This document shows, one piece after another, positions 41,916 to 50,392 of a DNA stretch of 64,000 nt. Made by a program: the position numbers and the translations under genes. The first letter of the stretch is position 1. Every line of letters starts with the position of its first letter. Source of the DNA: Nakamurella endophytica (GTDB taxonomy: Bacteria; Actinomycetota; Actinomycetes; Mycobacteriales; Nakamurellaceae); assembly GCF_014646215.1 (NCBI RefSeq), contig NZ_BMNA01000003.1:496001-560000 (forward strand), written 5' to 3'. The notes beneath the pieces were generated by a model, which was not told the DNA's origin, did no database searches, and saw nothing but the letters and a program-made list of their open reading frames with translations.

Positions 41916-42875
41916 GTGACGGCGCGGCTGGCGTACGTCGGCCGGCGGATCCTGCTGACCATCCCGGTCCTGATCGCCACCAGCATCTTCGTGTTCCTGC
42001 TGATCCGGCTGGTGCCCGGCGACCCGGTGCAGACCATGCTCGGCATCCGCGCGACCCCGGACAACGTGGCGACGGTCCGGGCCCAGCTGGGGCTGGACAA
42101 GCCGCTGCCCGAGCAGTACTGGACCTGGATCACCGGCGTGCTGCACGGCGACCTGGGACAGGACTTCATCAGCCACGAGCCGATCACCAGCCTGCTCGGC
42201 GTCTCGCTGCCCATCACCCTCGAGCTCACCGTGCTGGCCATGCTGCTGGCCGTGCTGGTCGGGGTGCCGCTGGGCGTCCTGGCCGCCGTCAAAGGCCGGT
42301 GGACGCGGCGGATCAGCGGCGGGTTCGTCGTCGCCGCCATCAGCATCCCCGAGTTCTGGCTCGGCATCATGCTCGTGCTGCTGTTCACCGGGGTGCTGCA
42401 CCTCCTGCCGCCCAACGGGTGGGTGCCGATCACCCAGGACGTCGGCCTCAACATCACGTACATGATCCTTCCGGTGCTGGCGCTCGCCCTCGGCCAGACC
42501 GCCTACCTGCTGCGGACCACCCGGGCCGCGATGCTGGGCACGGCCGGCGAGCCGTACGTCGCGTTCCTGCACGCCAAGGGACTGCGGACGCGGACCGTCA
42601 TCTACCTGCACATGCTGCGCAACGCCTCCGGCCCGATCGTCACGGTGGCCGGCATCCAGTTCGGCGTGCTGCTCGGCGGTGCCATCGTCGTCGAGAACCT
42701 GTTCGCGCTGCCCGGAGTCGGCCGGATGGTGGTCGGCGCCATCAGCAACCGCAACTACGTCGTCGTCCAGGGCGGCGTGCTCGTCATCGCGACCCTGTTC
42801 ATCCTGGTCAACCTCCTGACCGACATCGTCCACGGGCTGCTGGACCCGCGCGTGGAAGAGGCGGTGGCCCGGTGA
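41916..42875 (+). CDS. Dipeptide/oligopeptide ABC transporter permease (DppB-like)
   Basis: 319 residues, six membrane segments. The N-terminus shows RRILLTIPVLIATSIFVFLL and RLVPGDPVQTML, typical of DppB/OppB. The EAA loop region is VAFLHAKGLRTRTVIYLHML, and LFALPGVGRMVVGAIS follows. It forms the membrane pore with the next gene product. The GTG at 41916 follows GGGTGGGGTCCCG. The end overlaps the DppC gene start by 4 bp. Confidence 0.9.
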   Translation: MTARLAYVGRRILLTIPVLIATSIFVFLLIRLVPGDPVQTMLGIRATPDNVATVRAQLGLDKPLPEQYWTWITGVLHGDLGQDFISHEPITSLLGVSLPITLELTVLAMLLAVLVGVPLGVLAAVKGRWTRRISGGFVVAAISIPEFWLGIMLVLLFTGVLHLLPPNGWVPITQDVGLNITYMILPVLALALGQTAYLLRTTRAAMLGTAGEPYVAFLHAKGLRTRTVIYLHMLRNASGPIVTVAGIQFGVLLGGAIVVENLFALPGVGRMVVGAISNRNYVVVQGGVLVIATLFILVNLLTDIVHGLLDPRVEEAVAR

Positions 42876-43741
42876 TCGCCCTGGAACCGGTGACGGTGAC
42901 GTCCCGGCGGCGGCGCATCCCGATGCCGCGGTGGGGGGGCCGCGAGGGCATGGCCGGCTGGATCATCCTGGGCGTGCTGGTGCTGGTCGCGCTGCTGGCG
43001 CCGGTGCTCGCGCCGCACAGCACCGAGGCCATCGACGGCTCCCGGATCTTCGGCGCCCCCGACTGGTCCCACCCGTTCGGCTCCGACGATCTCGGTCGCG
43101 ACGTCTTCAGCCGGGTGCTGTACGCCTACCGGGCATCGCTGTCGATCGCCATCGGATCGGTGCTGCTGGCCATGGCCGTCGGCATCCCGATCGGCCTGAT
43201 CGCCGGGTACGCCGGCGGCTGGACGGACCTGGTGCTGATGCGGGCGGTGGACCTCCTGCTGGCGTTCCCGGCGCTGCTGCTGGCCATCTCGCTGATCGCC
43301 ATCCTGGGACCGGGCGGGCTGGTCGCGCTGCTCGCCATCGCGATCATCTACGTGCCGATCATGGCCCGGGTGGTCCGCAGTTCGGTGCTGGTGGTCCGGA
43401 ACCAGCCGTACGTCCTGGGGGCCCGCGCCCGGGGCGCCTCGCACTGGGCCATCGTCCGCGGCCACGTGCTGCCCAACGCGATCGGCCCGGCGCTGGTGCA
43501 GGCCAGCGTGCTGATGGCCTTCGCGATCATCATCGAGGCCGCGCTGTCCTTCCTGGGGCTGGGCGCCCAACCCCCCACGCCGGAGCTGGGCCTCATGCTG
43601 GCCGAGGGCAACAACTACCTGACGCAGGCGCCGTGGGTCGAGATCTTCCCGGGGCTGGCCATCGCGCTGAGCGTGCTGGCGTTCAACCTCATCGGCGACG
43701 GGCTGCGCCGCAGCTTCGATCCCGGGCAGCTGGCCCGATGA
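42872..43741 (+). CDS. Dipeptide/oligopeptide ABC transporter permease (DppC-like)
   Basis: 289 residues. It has the DppC/OppC marks PFGSDDLGRDVFSRVLYAYR near residue 68, GARARGASHWAIVRGHVLPN (EAA loop) and AALSFLGLGAQPPTPELG. Partner of the preceding permease in the import pore. The GTG start at 42872 overlaps the DppB stop, and its stop overlaps the first ATPase start (ATGA). Confidence 0.9.
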   Translation: MIALEPVTVTSRRRRIPMPRWGGREGMAGWIILGVLVLVALLAPVLAPHSTEAIDGSRIFGAPDWSHPFGSDDLGRDVFSRVLYAYRASLSIAIGSVLLAMAVGIPIGLIAGYAGGWTDLVLMRAVDLLLAFPALLLAISLIAILGPGGLVALLAIAIIYVPIMARVVRSSVLVVRNQPYVLGARARGASHWAIVRGHVLPNAIGPALVQASVLMAFAIIIEAALSFLGLGAQPPTPELGLMLAEGNNYLTQAPWVEIFPGLAIALSVLAFNLIGDGLRRSFDPGQLAR

Positions 43742-44871
43742 GCGCGCCGCTGGAGAAGGACGGGCAAGAGGACGGGCAGAAGGGCGGAACGGTGGGCGCA
43801 GCGGTCACCGCATCTCCGACCACCGCGTCCTCGACCACCGCGTCCTCGACCACCGCGTCGGCGACCGCCGCGCCGATCCTGGCGTTCGACGACGTGCGGG
43901 TGGACTACCGGGGCCGGTCCTCGACGGTGTCGGCGGTGGCCGGCGTCTCGCTCGAGCTGCGGGCCGGCGAGACGTTCGGTCTCGTCGGCGAGTCCGGGTG
44001 CGGCAAGACGACGCTGTCCATGGCGGTCATGGGGTTGCTGCCCGACCGTGCCCAGGTCTCCGGCGAGATCCGGTTCCGCGGCGAGGACCTGGTCACCATG
44101 CCCGCCGGCCGCCGCCGGCGGCTGCGCGGCGACGACGTGTCCATGGTCTTCCAGGACCCGGCGACGTCGCTGGACGCGACGTTCCCCATCGGCGAGCAGG
44201 TGGCCGAGACCATCCGGGCGCACCGGTCGGTCAGCCGCCGCGAGGCGAGGGATCGGGCGCTGCAACTGCTCGCGGAGGTCGGCATCCCTGATCCGGCCGC
44301 CCGGTACAGCGATCCGCCGCACCGGCTCAGCGGCGGCATGCGCCAGCGGGTGGTCATCGCCGCCGCCCTGGCCAACGACCCGGACCTGCTGCTGGCCGAC
44401 GAGCCGACCACCGCGCTGGACGTCACGATCCAGGCGCAGATCCTGGACCTGCTGGCCCAGCTCAAGCAGCGTCACGGCATGACCATGCTGCTCATCACCC
44501 ACGACCTGGGTGTGGTGGCGCAGATCTGCGACCGGGTGGGCGTCATGTACGCCGGCCAGCTGGTCGAGGTGGCCCCGGTGGACCAGCTCTTCGCCGCACC
44601 TCGCCATCCGTACACCCGGGCGCTGCTGCAGGCGCTGCCCAGCCGGGCGCAGCGGTCGGGGCGGCTGGCGGTCGTCGAGGGTCAGGTGCCGGACCTGTCC
44701 GAGCCGCCCAGCGGCTGCCGGTTCAAGGAGCGCTGCCCGCACCGGATGCCGGTGTGCGACACGACGCCGGCGGCCACGCCCGCGGGCGCCGGGTCGGTGG
44801 CCTGCTGGCTGGAGACCGTGGACCGGGCCACCAACGTCGAGCTCGCCGAGCAGGTCGGAGGTGCGGCATGA
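43738..44871 (+). CDS. Peptide ABC transporter ATP-binding protein (DppD-like)
   Basis: 377 residues. Walker A GESGCGKTTL, signature LSGGMRQRVVIAAAL, Walker B LLLADEPTTALDV, H-loop ITHDLGVV, and the C-terminal oligopeptide-transporter extension with its cysteine cluster (CRFKERCPHRMPVC). The first 45 residues are a low-complexity head with a repeated TTASS unit encoded by a 15-bp direct repeat. The family energises uptake of di- or oligopeptides. It is coupled by 4-bp overlaps to its neighbours on both sides. Confidence 0.9.
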   Translation: MSAPLEKDGQEDGQKGGTVGAAVTASPTTASSTTASSTTASATAAPILAFDDVRVDYRGRSSTVSAVAGVSLELRAGETFGLVGESGCGKTTLSMAVMGLLPDRAQVSGEIRFRGEDLVTMPAGRRRRLRGDDVSMVFQDPATSLDATFPIGEQVAETIRAHRSVSRREARDRALQLLAEVGIPDPAARYSDPPHRLSGGMRQRVVIAAALANDPDLLLADEPTTALDVTIQAQILDLLAQLKQRHGMTMLLITHDLGVVAQICDRVGVMYAGQLVEVAPVDQLFAAPRHPYTRALLQALPSRAQRSGRLAVVEGQVPDLSEPPSGCRFKERCPHRMPVCDTTPAATPAGAGSVACWLETVDRATNVELAEQVGGAA

Positions 44872-45887
44872 CGGCCACCGAGGCGCCGCTGCTGGAGGTG
44901 CGCGGCGTCGTCAAGACGTTCCCCGCCGGCGGGTTGCTGCACCGCCGGGTGGTGCACGCCGTCGACGGCGTGGACCTGCACGTCCGGCGCGGCGAGGTGC
45001 TGTCCCTGGTCGGGGAGAGCGGTTCCGGCAAGAGCACTCTCGGACGCTGCATCGCCGGGATGAGCGCACCCGACTCCGGGTCCATCCTGTTCGACGGACA
45101 GGACGTGGCCGCCCTGGACCGGGCCGGCCGGGTCGAGTTCCGCCGCCGGGTGCAGCCGGTCTTCCAGGACCCGCGGGCCTCGCTGGACCCGCGCTGGCCG
45201 ATCGCCCGGACCATCGCCGAGCCCCTGGTGGCCAACGGCATGGGCGCCGCGGCCGCCCGGGACGCCCGGGTGGCCGAGCTGATGTCCCTGGTCGGCCTGC
45301 CCCGGCACCTGGCCGACCGCCGGCCGCGTGAGCTCTCCGGCGGTCAGCAGCAGCGGGTGGCGATCGCCGCGGCGCTGGCCCTGGAACCCGAACTGCTCGT
45401 CGCCGACGAACCGGTGTCCGCACTGGACGTCTCGGTGCAGGCGCAGATCCTGAACCTGCTCGCCGAGCTGCGCGAGCGGCTCGGCCTGGCCCTGCTGTTC
45501 ATCGCGCACGACCTGGGCGTCGTCGAGTACCTGTCGGACCGGGTGGCCGTCATGTACCTGGGTCGGGTCGTCGAGACCGGCACCGTGGACGACATCTTCG
45601 AGCAGCCGCAGCACCCGTACACGCGGGCGCTCATCGACGCCATCCCGCACCCGGACCCGCAGCGGCGCATGACCACGGCCCGGTTGGCCGGCGAGATCCC
45701 CAGCCCCATCGCACCTCCCTCGGGCTGCCACTACCACACCCGGTGCCCGTGGGCGGTCGACCGCTGCTCGGTCGAGCGTCCCGGGCAGACACCGTTCGGC
45801 CCCACCCACGAGGCCGCCTGCTTCGTGGCGGCCGAGCACCCCTTCCCACCCCGCACGTCCGTCACTCTCCAGAAAGGCACGCTGTGA
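44868..45887 (+). CDS. Peptide ABC transporter ATP-binding protein (DppF-like)
   Basis: 339 residues. Walker A GESGSGKSTL, VFQDPRASLDPRWP, signature LSGGQQQRVAIAAALALEPE, Walker B LLVADEPVSALDV, H-loop IAHDLGVV and the CHYHTRCPWAVDRC end of the family. It pairs with the DppD-like ATPase. The ATG at 44868 overlaps the DppD stop. The end overlaps the GTG of the deacetylase gene. Confidence 0.9.
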   Translation: MTATEAPLLEVRGVVKTFPAGGLLHRRVVHAVDGVDLHVRRGEVLSLVGESGSGKSTLGRCIAGMSAPDSGSILFDGQDVAALDRAGRVEFRRRVQPVFQDPRASLDPRWPIARTIAEPLVANGMGAAAARDARVAELMSLVGLPRHLADRRPRELSGGQQQRVAIAAALALEPELLVADEPVSALDVSVQAQILNLLAELRERLGLALLFIAHDLGVVEYLSDRVAVMYLGRVVETGTVDDIFEQPQHPYTRALIDAIPHPDPQRRMTTARLAGEIPSPIAPPSGCHYHTRCPWAVDRCSVERPGQTPFGPTHEAACFVAAEHPFPPRTSVTLQKGTL

Positions 45888-46741
45888 CCAGCTCTCCGGA
45901 CTCCTCGTCCGCCGGACCCGAGAACCACCGCCTGACCGTGTGCCTGAGCTTCGACTTCGACGCGGAGTCGGCATGGCTCGGGTCCTTCAAGACGGACACG
46001 CCGTCGGCGCTGTCCCGCGGCGCGTACGGCGCCAACGAGGGCGTGCGCCGGGTGCTGGCCCTGCTCGACAAGTACAGCGTCCCGGCCACGTTCTTCATCC
46101 CCGGCGACTCCGCCGACCGGCACCCGCAGGAGACCAAGGCGATCGCCGCGGCCGGGCACGAGATCGGCCACCACGGCTACTGCCACGAGCCGCCGCCCGG
46201 GCTGACCCTGGAGGAGGAGCGCACCATGATCGAGCGCGGCCTCGACGCGCTCGACCGGCAGGTCGGCGTGCGTCCGCGCGGCTACCGCTCCCCGGCGTGG
46301 GAGCTGTCGCACAACACCTTCTCGCTGCTGCAGGAGTACGGCTTCGAGTACGACGCCAGCCAGCTCGGCGCCGATCGCCCGTACTGGGTCGAGGACAAGG
46401 GCGAGCGCACCTCGCTCGTCGAGATCCCCGGTGCCTGGGAGCTGTGCGACTCGTCGCTGTTCATGTTCGCCTTCAGCCCTTCCTACCTGCGTGGACTGGC
46501 GGCGCCGTCGCACGCGCAGGAGCTGTGGCAGGGCGACTTCGACGGCCTGTACGAGGAGGACAGCGACGCCTGCTACGTGCTGACCATGCACCCGCAGATC
46601 ATCGGCCGCCCGCACCGGATCGCGCTGCTGGAGCGGCTGATCCGGCACATGCAGGGCTTCGACGGCGTCTGGTGGGCCCAGATGGGCCAGGTGTCCGACT
46701 ACTTCCGGGCGCGCCAGCAGGCCGCCACCACCGCGGGCTGA
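45884..46741 (+). CDS. Polysaccharide deacetylase (NodB-like; PgdA/PuuE type)
   Basis: 285 residues. NodB motifs: CLSFDFDAESAWLG (metal Asp), GHEIGHHGYCHEPP (metal His), RGYRSPAWELSHNTFSLL, VEIPGAWELCDSS and YVLTMHPQIIGR. No signal peptide is seen, so it works inside the cell like the H. pylori PgdA/PuuE branch, which acts on N-acetyl, N-carbamoyl or allantoin-like bonds. It lies between the peptide-importer ATPases and the binding protein, coupled by a 4-bp overlap. It probably deacylates the imported compound, which fits the amidohydrolase in the same run. Confidence 0.86.
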   Translation: MTSSPDSSSAGPENHRLTVCLSFDFDAESAWLGSFKTDTPSALSRGAYGANEGVRRVLALLDKYSVPATFFIPGDSADRHPQETKAIAAAGHEIGHHGYCHEPPPGLTLEEERTMIERGLDALDRQVGVRPRGYRSPAWELSHNTFSLLQEYGFEYDASQLGADRPYWVEDKGERTSLVEIPGAWELCDSSLFMFAFSPSYLRGLAAPSHAQELWQGDFDGLYEEDSDACYVLTMHPQIIGRPHRIALLERLIRHMQGFDGVWWAQMGQVSDYFRARQQAATTAG

Positions 46742-46766
46742 CCCCCTCCAGACCTAGGAGCCGACC

Positions 46767-48422
46767 ATGACCGAGGAGCAGCGGGCGCAGGCCCTGGCTC
46801 GAACCTTCCTGTCCGGGCACATCTCCCGGCGTGACCTCTTCCGCCGCTCCGCCGTCCTGGGCGGCGCGGCGGTCGCCGCGACGACGCTGGGGCCGCTGCT
46901 GGCGGCCTGTTCCACGGCGGGCGCCGCGGCCGGCGGTTCCAGCACCAGCGCGGGTGGCAGCGGCAGCGGCAGCGCCGGGACCCCGGTGTCCGGCGGCACC
47001 CTCACCGCGGCGCTGACCGGCAACCCGTCGAGCATGGACCCGGCCGCGGCCGGGATCTACACCTCCCTGCAGGTGCTCGACAACATCTTCAGCAAGCTGA
47101 TCACGATGGACGAGAACGGCACGTTCATCCCGGAGCTCGCCACCTCGTGGACGCAGGACAACGACACGACGTACACCTTCAACCTGGTGGCCGACGCGAC
47201 CTTCCACAACGGTGAGAAGTTCACGGCGGACGACGTCAAGTACACCTTCGAGCGCATCGCCAACCCCAAGACGGCGTCGTCGTACGCGTCGGCGTACACG
47301 GCGATCAAGACCATCGAGGTGGTCTCGCCGACCAAGGTGGTCTTCCACCTGAGCACGCCGTTCGCGCCGCTGCTGACCAATCTGGCGCAGAACGGCGAGA
47401 TCGTGAACAAGAAGGCGATCGAGTCCTCGGACCCGACGCGCAAGCCGGTGGGCACCGGTCCGTTCCAGTTCGTGGAGTGGGTGCAGAACGACCACATCAC
47501 CCTCAAGAAGTACGACGGGTACTTCAAGAAGGGCGAGCCGTACCTGGACCAGGTCGTCTTCCGGTTCCTGGCCGTCGACAAGAGCCGCATCGAGTCGCTG
47601 CAGTCCGGCCAGCTGGACTGGATCGACGCGGTGCCGCTGGACCAGCTGAACGCGCTCAAGAGCAACCCGCAGTACCGGTACGCCACCTCCGCCAGGGCGG
47701 GCATCCCGGACTTCCTGGCCCTGAACTGCAGCCGGGCGCCGTTCAACAACAAGGCGCTCCGCCAGGCCATCGCCGCCGCGGTGGACCGCAAGGAGATCCT
47801 GGACATCGCCTACTTCGGCGCCGGCGAGCAGGGCGTCATGGAGGTGCCCAGCGGCTCGTCGTGGTTCGGCGGCACCCCGCCCTATGCCAACGGCCCGGAC
47901 CTGGCCACGGCCAAGCAGAAGATGGCCGAGGCCGGCCACCCGGACGGCCTGACCGTCACCTACCTGTCGCTCCCGCAGTACCCGGAACTGCAGAAGACCG
48001 GCGTGGTGCTCAAGGAGCAGCTGGCGAAGATCGGCATCACGGTCAACATCGAGCAGCTCGAGGTGACGGTCTGGTTCGACCGGTACGCCAAGGGCGACTA
48101 CGACATGACCTCGGCGTACTGGTCCGGGACGATCGACCCGGACAACTTCTACTCCACGCAGCTGACCACGGGCTCGCCGAACAACGACACCAAGTACTCG
48201 AACCCGGCCCTGGACAAGATGATCGCGACGGCGCGGGCGACCAGTGACGAGGCGCAGCGCAAGACGATGTACCAGGACATCCGCAAGATCGTCTGGGACG
48301 ACTCCCCGCTGGTCTTCCTGCACTACGAGACGATCAACTACCTGATGAGCACCAAGGTCAACGGTTCCACCGTCAACCCGCCGCTGGAGCTGCGGTTCGG
48401 GCAGGTCTGGAAAAGCGCCTGA
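46767..48422 (+). CDS. ABC transporter substrate-binding lipoprotein (family 5, peptide type)
   Basis: 551 residues. The signal SRRDLFRRSAVLGGAAVAA is Tat-like and ends at lipobox LLAAC (Cys about 48). A short Gly/Ser linker follows, then the family 5 domain: GNPSSMDPAAAGIYTSLQVL, LATSWTQDNDTTYTFNL, FHNGEKFTADDVKYTFERI, TGPFQFVEW and DPDNFYS. It captures peptides or similar ligands for the importer encoded before it. The ATG at 46767 follows CCTAGGAGCCGACC. A strong hairpin at 48427 closes the operon. Confidence 0.9.
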   Translation: MTEEQRAQALARTFLSGHISRRDLFRRSAVLGGAAVAATTLGPLLAACSTAGAAAGGSSTSAGGSGSGSAGTPVSGGTLTAALTGNPSSMDPAAAGIYTSLQVLDNIFSKLITMDENGTFIPELATSWTQDNDTTYTFNLVADATFHNGEKFTADDVKYTFERIANPKTASSYASAYTAIKTIEVVSPTKVVFHLSTPFAPLLTNLAQNGEIVNKKAIESSDPTRKPVGTGPFQFVEWVQNDHITLKKYDGYFKKGEPYLDQVVFRFLAVDKSRIESLQSGQLDWIDAVPLDQLNALKSNPQYRYATSARAGIPDFLALNCSRAPFNNKALRQAIAAAVDRKEILDIAYFGAGEQGVMEVPSGSSWFGGTPPYANGPDLATAKQKMAEAGHPDGLTVTYLSLPQYPELQKTGVVLKEQLAKIGITVNIEQLEVTVWFDRYAKGDYDMTSAYWSGTIDPDNFYSTQLTTGSPNNDTKYSNPALDKMIATARATSDEAQRKTMYQDIRKIVWDDSPLVFLHYETINYLMSTKVNGSTVNPPLELRFGQVWKSA

Positions 48423-48426
48423 GACC

Positions 48427-48466
48427 CCGCGCGCCGGCCCGGACCCCTCGCCGGTCCGGCGCGCGG
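48427..48466 (+). terminator. 11-bp hairpin ending the importer operon
   Basis: Arms CCGCGCGCCGG (48427-48437) and CCGGCGCGCGG (48456-48466) pair perfectly around an 18-base loop, five bases after the stop at 48422. Confidence 0.6.
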
Positions 48467-48539
48467 ACCCGCCCGGCAGCCGCCCGGGGCCGTCCTGTCA
48501 CGTCTCCCCGGCTGCCGGGCGGAGATCTCTCTGCCAGGC

Positions 48540-48566
48540 TGTCGATTCCGGGCCGTCCCGTTCGTG
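48540..48566 (+). promoter_or_regulatory. ECF42-type promoter (TGTCGA -35, CGT -10)
   Basis: TGTCGA at 48540-48545 is followed after 17 bases by CGTG at 48563-48566, about 55 bp before the DGPF gene start. ECF42 sigma factors are known to use TGTCGA at -35 and CGA/TC at -10. The -10 here is a near match (CGTG instead of CGTC). The position before the gene linked to the ECF42 factor supports autoregulation. Confidence 0.55.
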
Positions 48567-48619
48567 GGATGGGTGCAGGACCGGCAGCGGGCCGGTCCTC
48601 TGCCGACAGGGAGACCGTC

Positions 48620-48976
48620 ATGAAGCAGTACATGCTGTCCGTGTGGGGCGTCGACGGCGCGCCGGTGCCGTCGCAGGAGGAGATGCAGCAGGCGTTCGCC
48701 GACGTCGACGCGTTCAACACGGAGCTGCAGACCTCCGGTGCCTGGGTGTTCGCCGGCGGGCTGCACCCCGCCGAGACGGCGTCGGTCGTGCGCGTCGAGG
48801 ACGGCAGGACCGTCACCACGGATGGCCCGTTCGCCGAGACCCGGAAGCACCTCGGCGGGTTCTGGGTGGTCAGGGCGGCCGACCTGGACGCGGCCCTGGA
48901 GCTGGCCCGGCGCGGCGCGGTCGCGTGCCGCAACCCGGTCGAGGTGCGGCCGTTCCAGGACGAGGCGGAGGACTGA
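48620..48976 (+). CDS. DGPF-domain (YCII-related) protein
   Basis: 118 residues. It carries the family motif TDGPFAETRKHLGGFWVVRA, with MKQYMLSVWG at the start. YCII/DGPF proteins form small alpha-beta barrels; in actinobacteria they are the standard partners of ECF42 sigma factors, perhaps as small-molecule sensors or enzymes. The ATG at 48620 follows AGGGAGACCGTC. The sigma factor gene follows 3 bp after the stop. Confidence 0.88.
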   Translation: MKQYMLSVWGVDGAPVPSQEEMQQAFADVDAFNTELQTSGAWVFAGGLHPAETASVVRVEDGRTVTTDGPFAETRKHLGGFWVVRAADLDAALELARRGAVACRNPVEVRPFQDEAED

Positions 48977-48979
48977 GCC

Positions 48980-50194
48980 CTGGCCACCGGGCTCGACGGC
49001 GCCGTCGCGGCCGTCTTCCGCCGCGAGTACGGCGCCGCGGTGGCCACCCTGGTCCGTCTCCTCGGTGACATCGGTCTCGCCGAGGAGGCGGTGCAGGACG
49101 CCTTCGAGGTCGCCGTGACGGCGTGGACCCGGGACGGGACACCGGCCAACCCGGGCGGCTGGATCGTCACCACCGCCCGCCGCCGCGCGATCGACCGTTT
49201 CCGGCGGGACCGCGACCGGGACGCCCGGCACGCGGCCGCCGCGCTGCTGCACGCACCGGACGAGGCGGAGGTGTACCCGGTGTCCGACGACCAGCTGCGG
49301 TTGATCTTCACCTGCTGCCACCCCGCGCTGGCCGTCGACGCGCAGGTCGCCCTGTCGCTGAAGCTGCTGGCCGGGCTGGAGCCCGCCCAGATCGCCAAGG
49401 CCTTCGTCGTCCCCGAACCGACGATGGCGCAGCGGCTGGTGCGGGCCAAGCGCAAGATCCGCGACGCCGGCATCCCGTACCGCATCCCCACCCAGGCCCA
49501 GCTGCCCGACCGGCTGCCGGCCGTGCTGGCCGTGATCTACCTCGTCTTCACCGCCGGCTACAGCCCACCCGGCGGGCCGCTGGTCCGTGTCGACCTGTGC
49601 GCCGAGGGGCTCCGGCTGGCCAGGCTGCTTGCCGAGTTGATGCCGGACGAGCCCGAGGCGACCGGGCTGCTGGCGCTGCTGCTGCTCACCGACGCCCGGC
49701 GCCCCGCCCGCACCGACGCCGGCGGGGCGCTGGTGCTGCTGGCGGACCAGGACCGCAGCCGCTGGGACGCCGCGGCCGTCGCGGAGGGCCTGGACCTGGT
49801 GCGGCGCTGCCTGCGTCGCAACCGGCCGGGTCCGTACCAGATCCAGGCGGCCATCGCCGCGGTCCACGCGGACGCGCGGCGGGCGGCCGACACGGACTGG
49901 GCGCAGATCGTCGCCCTGTACGACCAGCTGTCCCTCGTCCGGCCGACGCCGGTGGTGGCCGTCAACCGGGCGGTGGCCGTGGCCGAACGCGACGGGCCCG
50001 ACGCCGGGCTGGCCGCGTTGGACGGCGTCCGGCTCACCGGCTACCAGCCGTTGCACGTGGCCAGGGCCGAGCTGCTGCGCCGCGCGGGCGACCGGACCGC
50101 CGCGGCGGCGGAGTACCGCACCGCCCTCGAGCTGACCACCAGCGACGCGGAACGCGACCACCTCGAGCGACGGCTGTCCTCTCTGGTCGGCTGA
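48980..50194 (+). CDS. ECF sigma factor, ECF42 group, with TPR-like C-terminal extension
   Basis: 404 residues. Sigma region 2 begins [14 protein letters not shown] and includes [20 protein letters not shown]. Region 4 is [20 protein letters not shown] to [22 protein letters not shown]-terminal extension of about 220 residues, helical and TPR-like, is the ECF42 mark. The only in-frame start that keeps the conserved region-2 head is CTG at 48980, with GGCGGAGGA at the right distance and a stop directly before it; the next start, GTG 49040, would lose 20 conserved residues. It probably directs RNA polymerase to the promoter at 48540. Confidence 0.85.
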   Translation: MATGLDGAVAAVFRREYGAAVATLVRLLGDIGLAEEAVQDAFEVAVTAWTRDGTPANPGGWIVTTARRRAIDRFRRDRDRDARHAAAALLHAPDEAEVYPVSDDQLRLIFTCCHPALAVDAQVALSLKLLAGLEPAQIAKAFVVPEPTMAQRLVRAKRKIRDAGIPYRIPTQAQLPDRLPAVLAVIYLVFTAGYSPPGGPLVRVDLCAEGLRLARLLAELMPDEPEATGLLALLLLTDARRPARTDAGGALVLLADQDRSRWDAAAVAEGLDLVRRCLRRNRPGPYQIQAAIAAVHADARRAADTDWAQIVALYDQLSLVRPTPVVAVNRAVAVAERDGPDAGLAALDGVRLTGYQPLHVARAELLRRAGDRTAAAAEYRTALELTTSDAERDHLERRLSSLVG

Positions 50195-50212
50195 CCGGCC
50201 ACCGGACGGTCG

Positions 50213-50240
50213 GCGCCGCCTACACTGCGCCGCCTACACT
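50213..50240 (+). repeat. Tandem 14-bp duplication with -10-like TACACT
   Basis: Two perfect copies of a 14-bp unit (50213-50226 and 50227-50240), each containing TACACT, lie between the sigma factor gene and the hydrolase gene. They could be a doubled promoter -10 element; no -35 is evident. Confidence 0.5.
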
Positions 50241-50392
50241 GCGCCGGCGCGGTGCGGTGCGCCGTGCCGGTCGGACACCCGGTCCGGTGACGCGGGCCGC
50301 CATGCCGTCCAGGGCGGAACCGGCGGCCCGGCCGCGGAGTCCCACCAGCCGGCCGGCGGTCGTGCCGGTCCGGATGGGGAAGGGTGCAGGCA

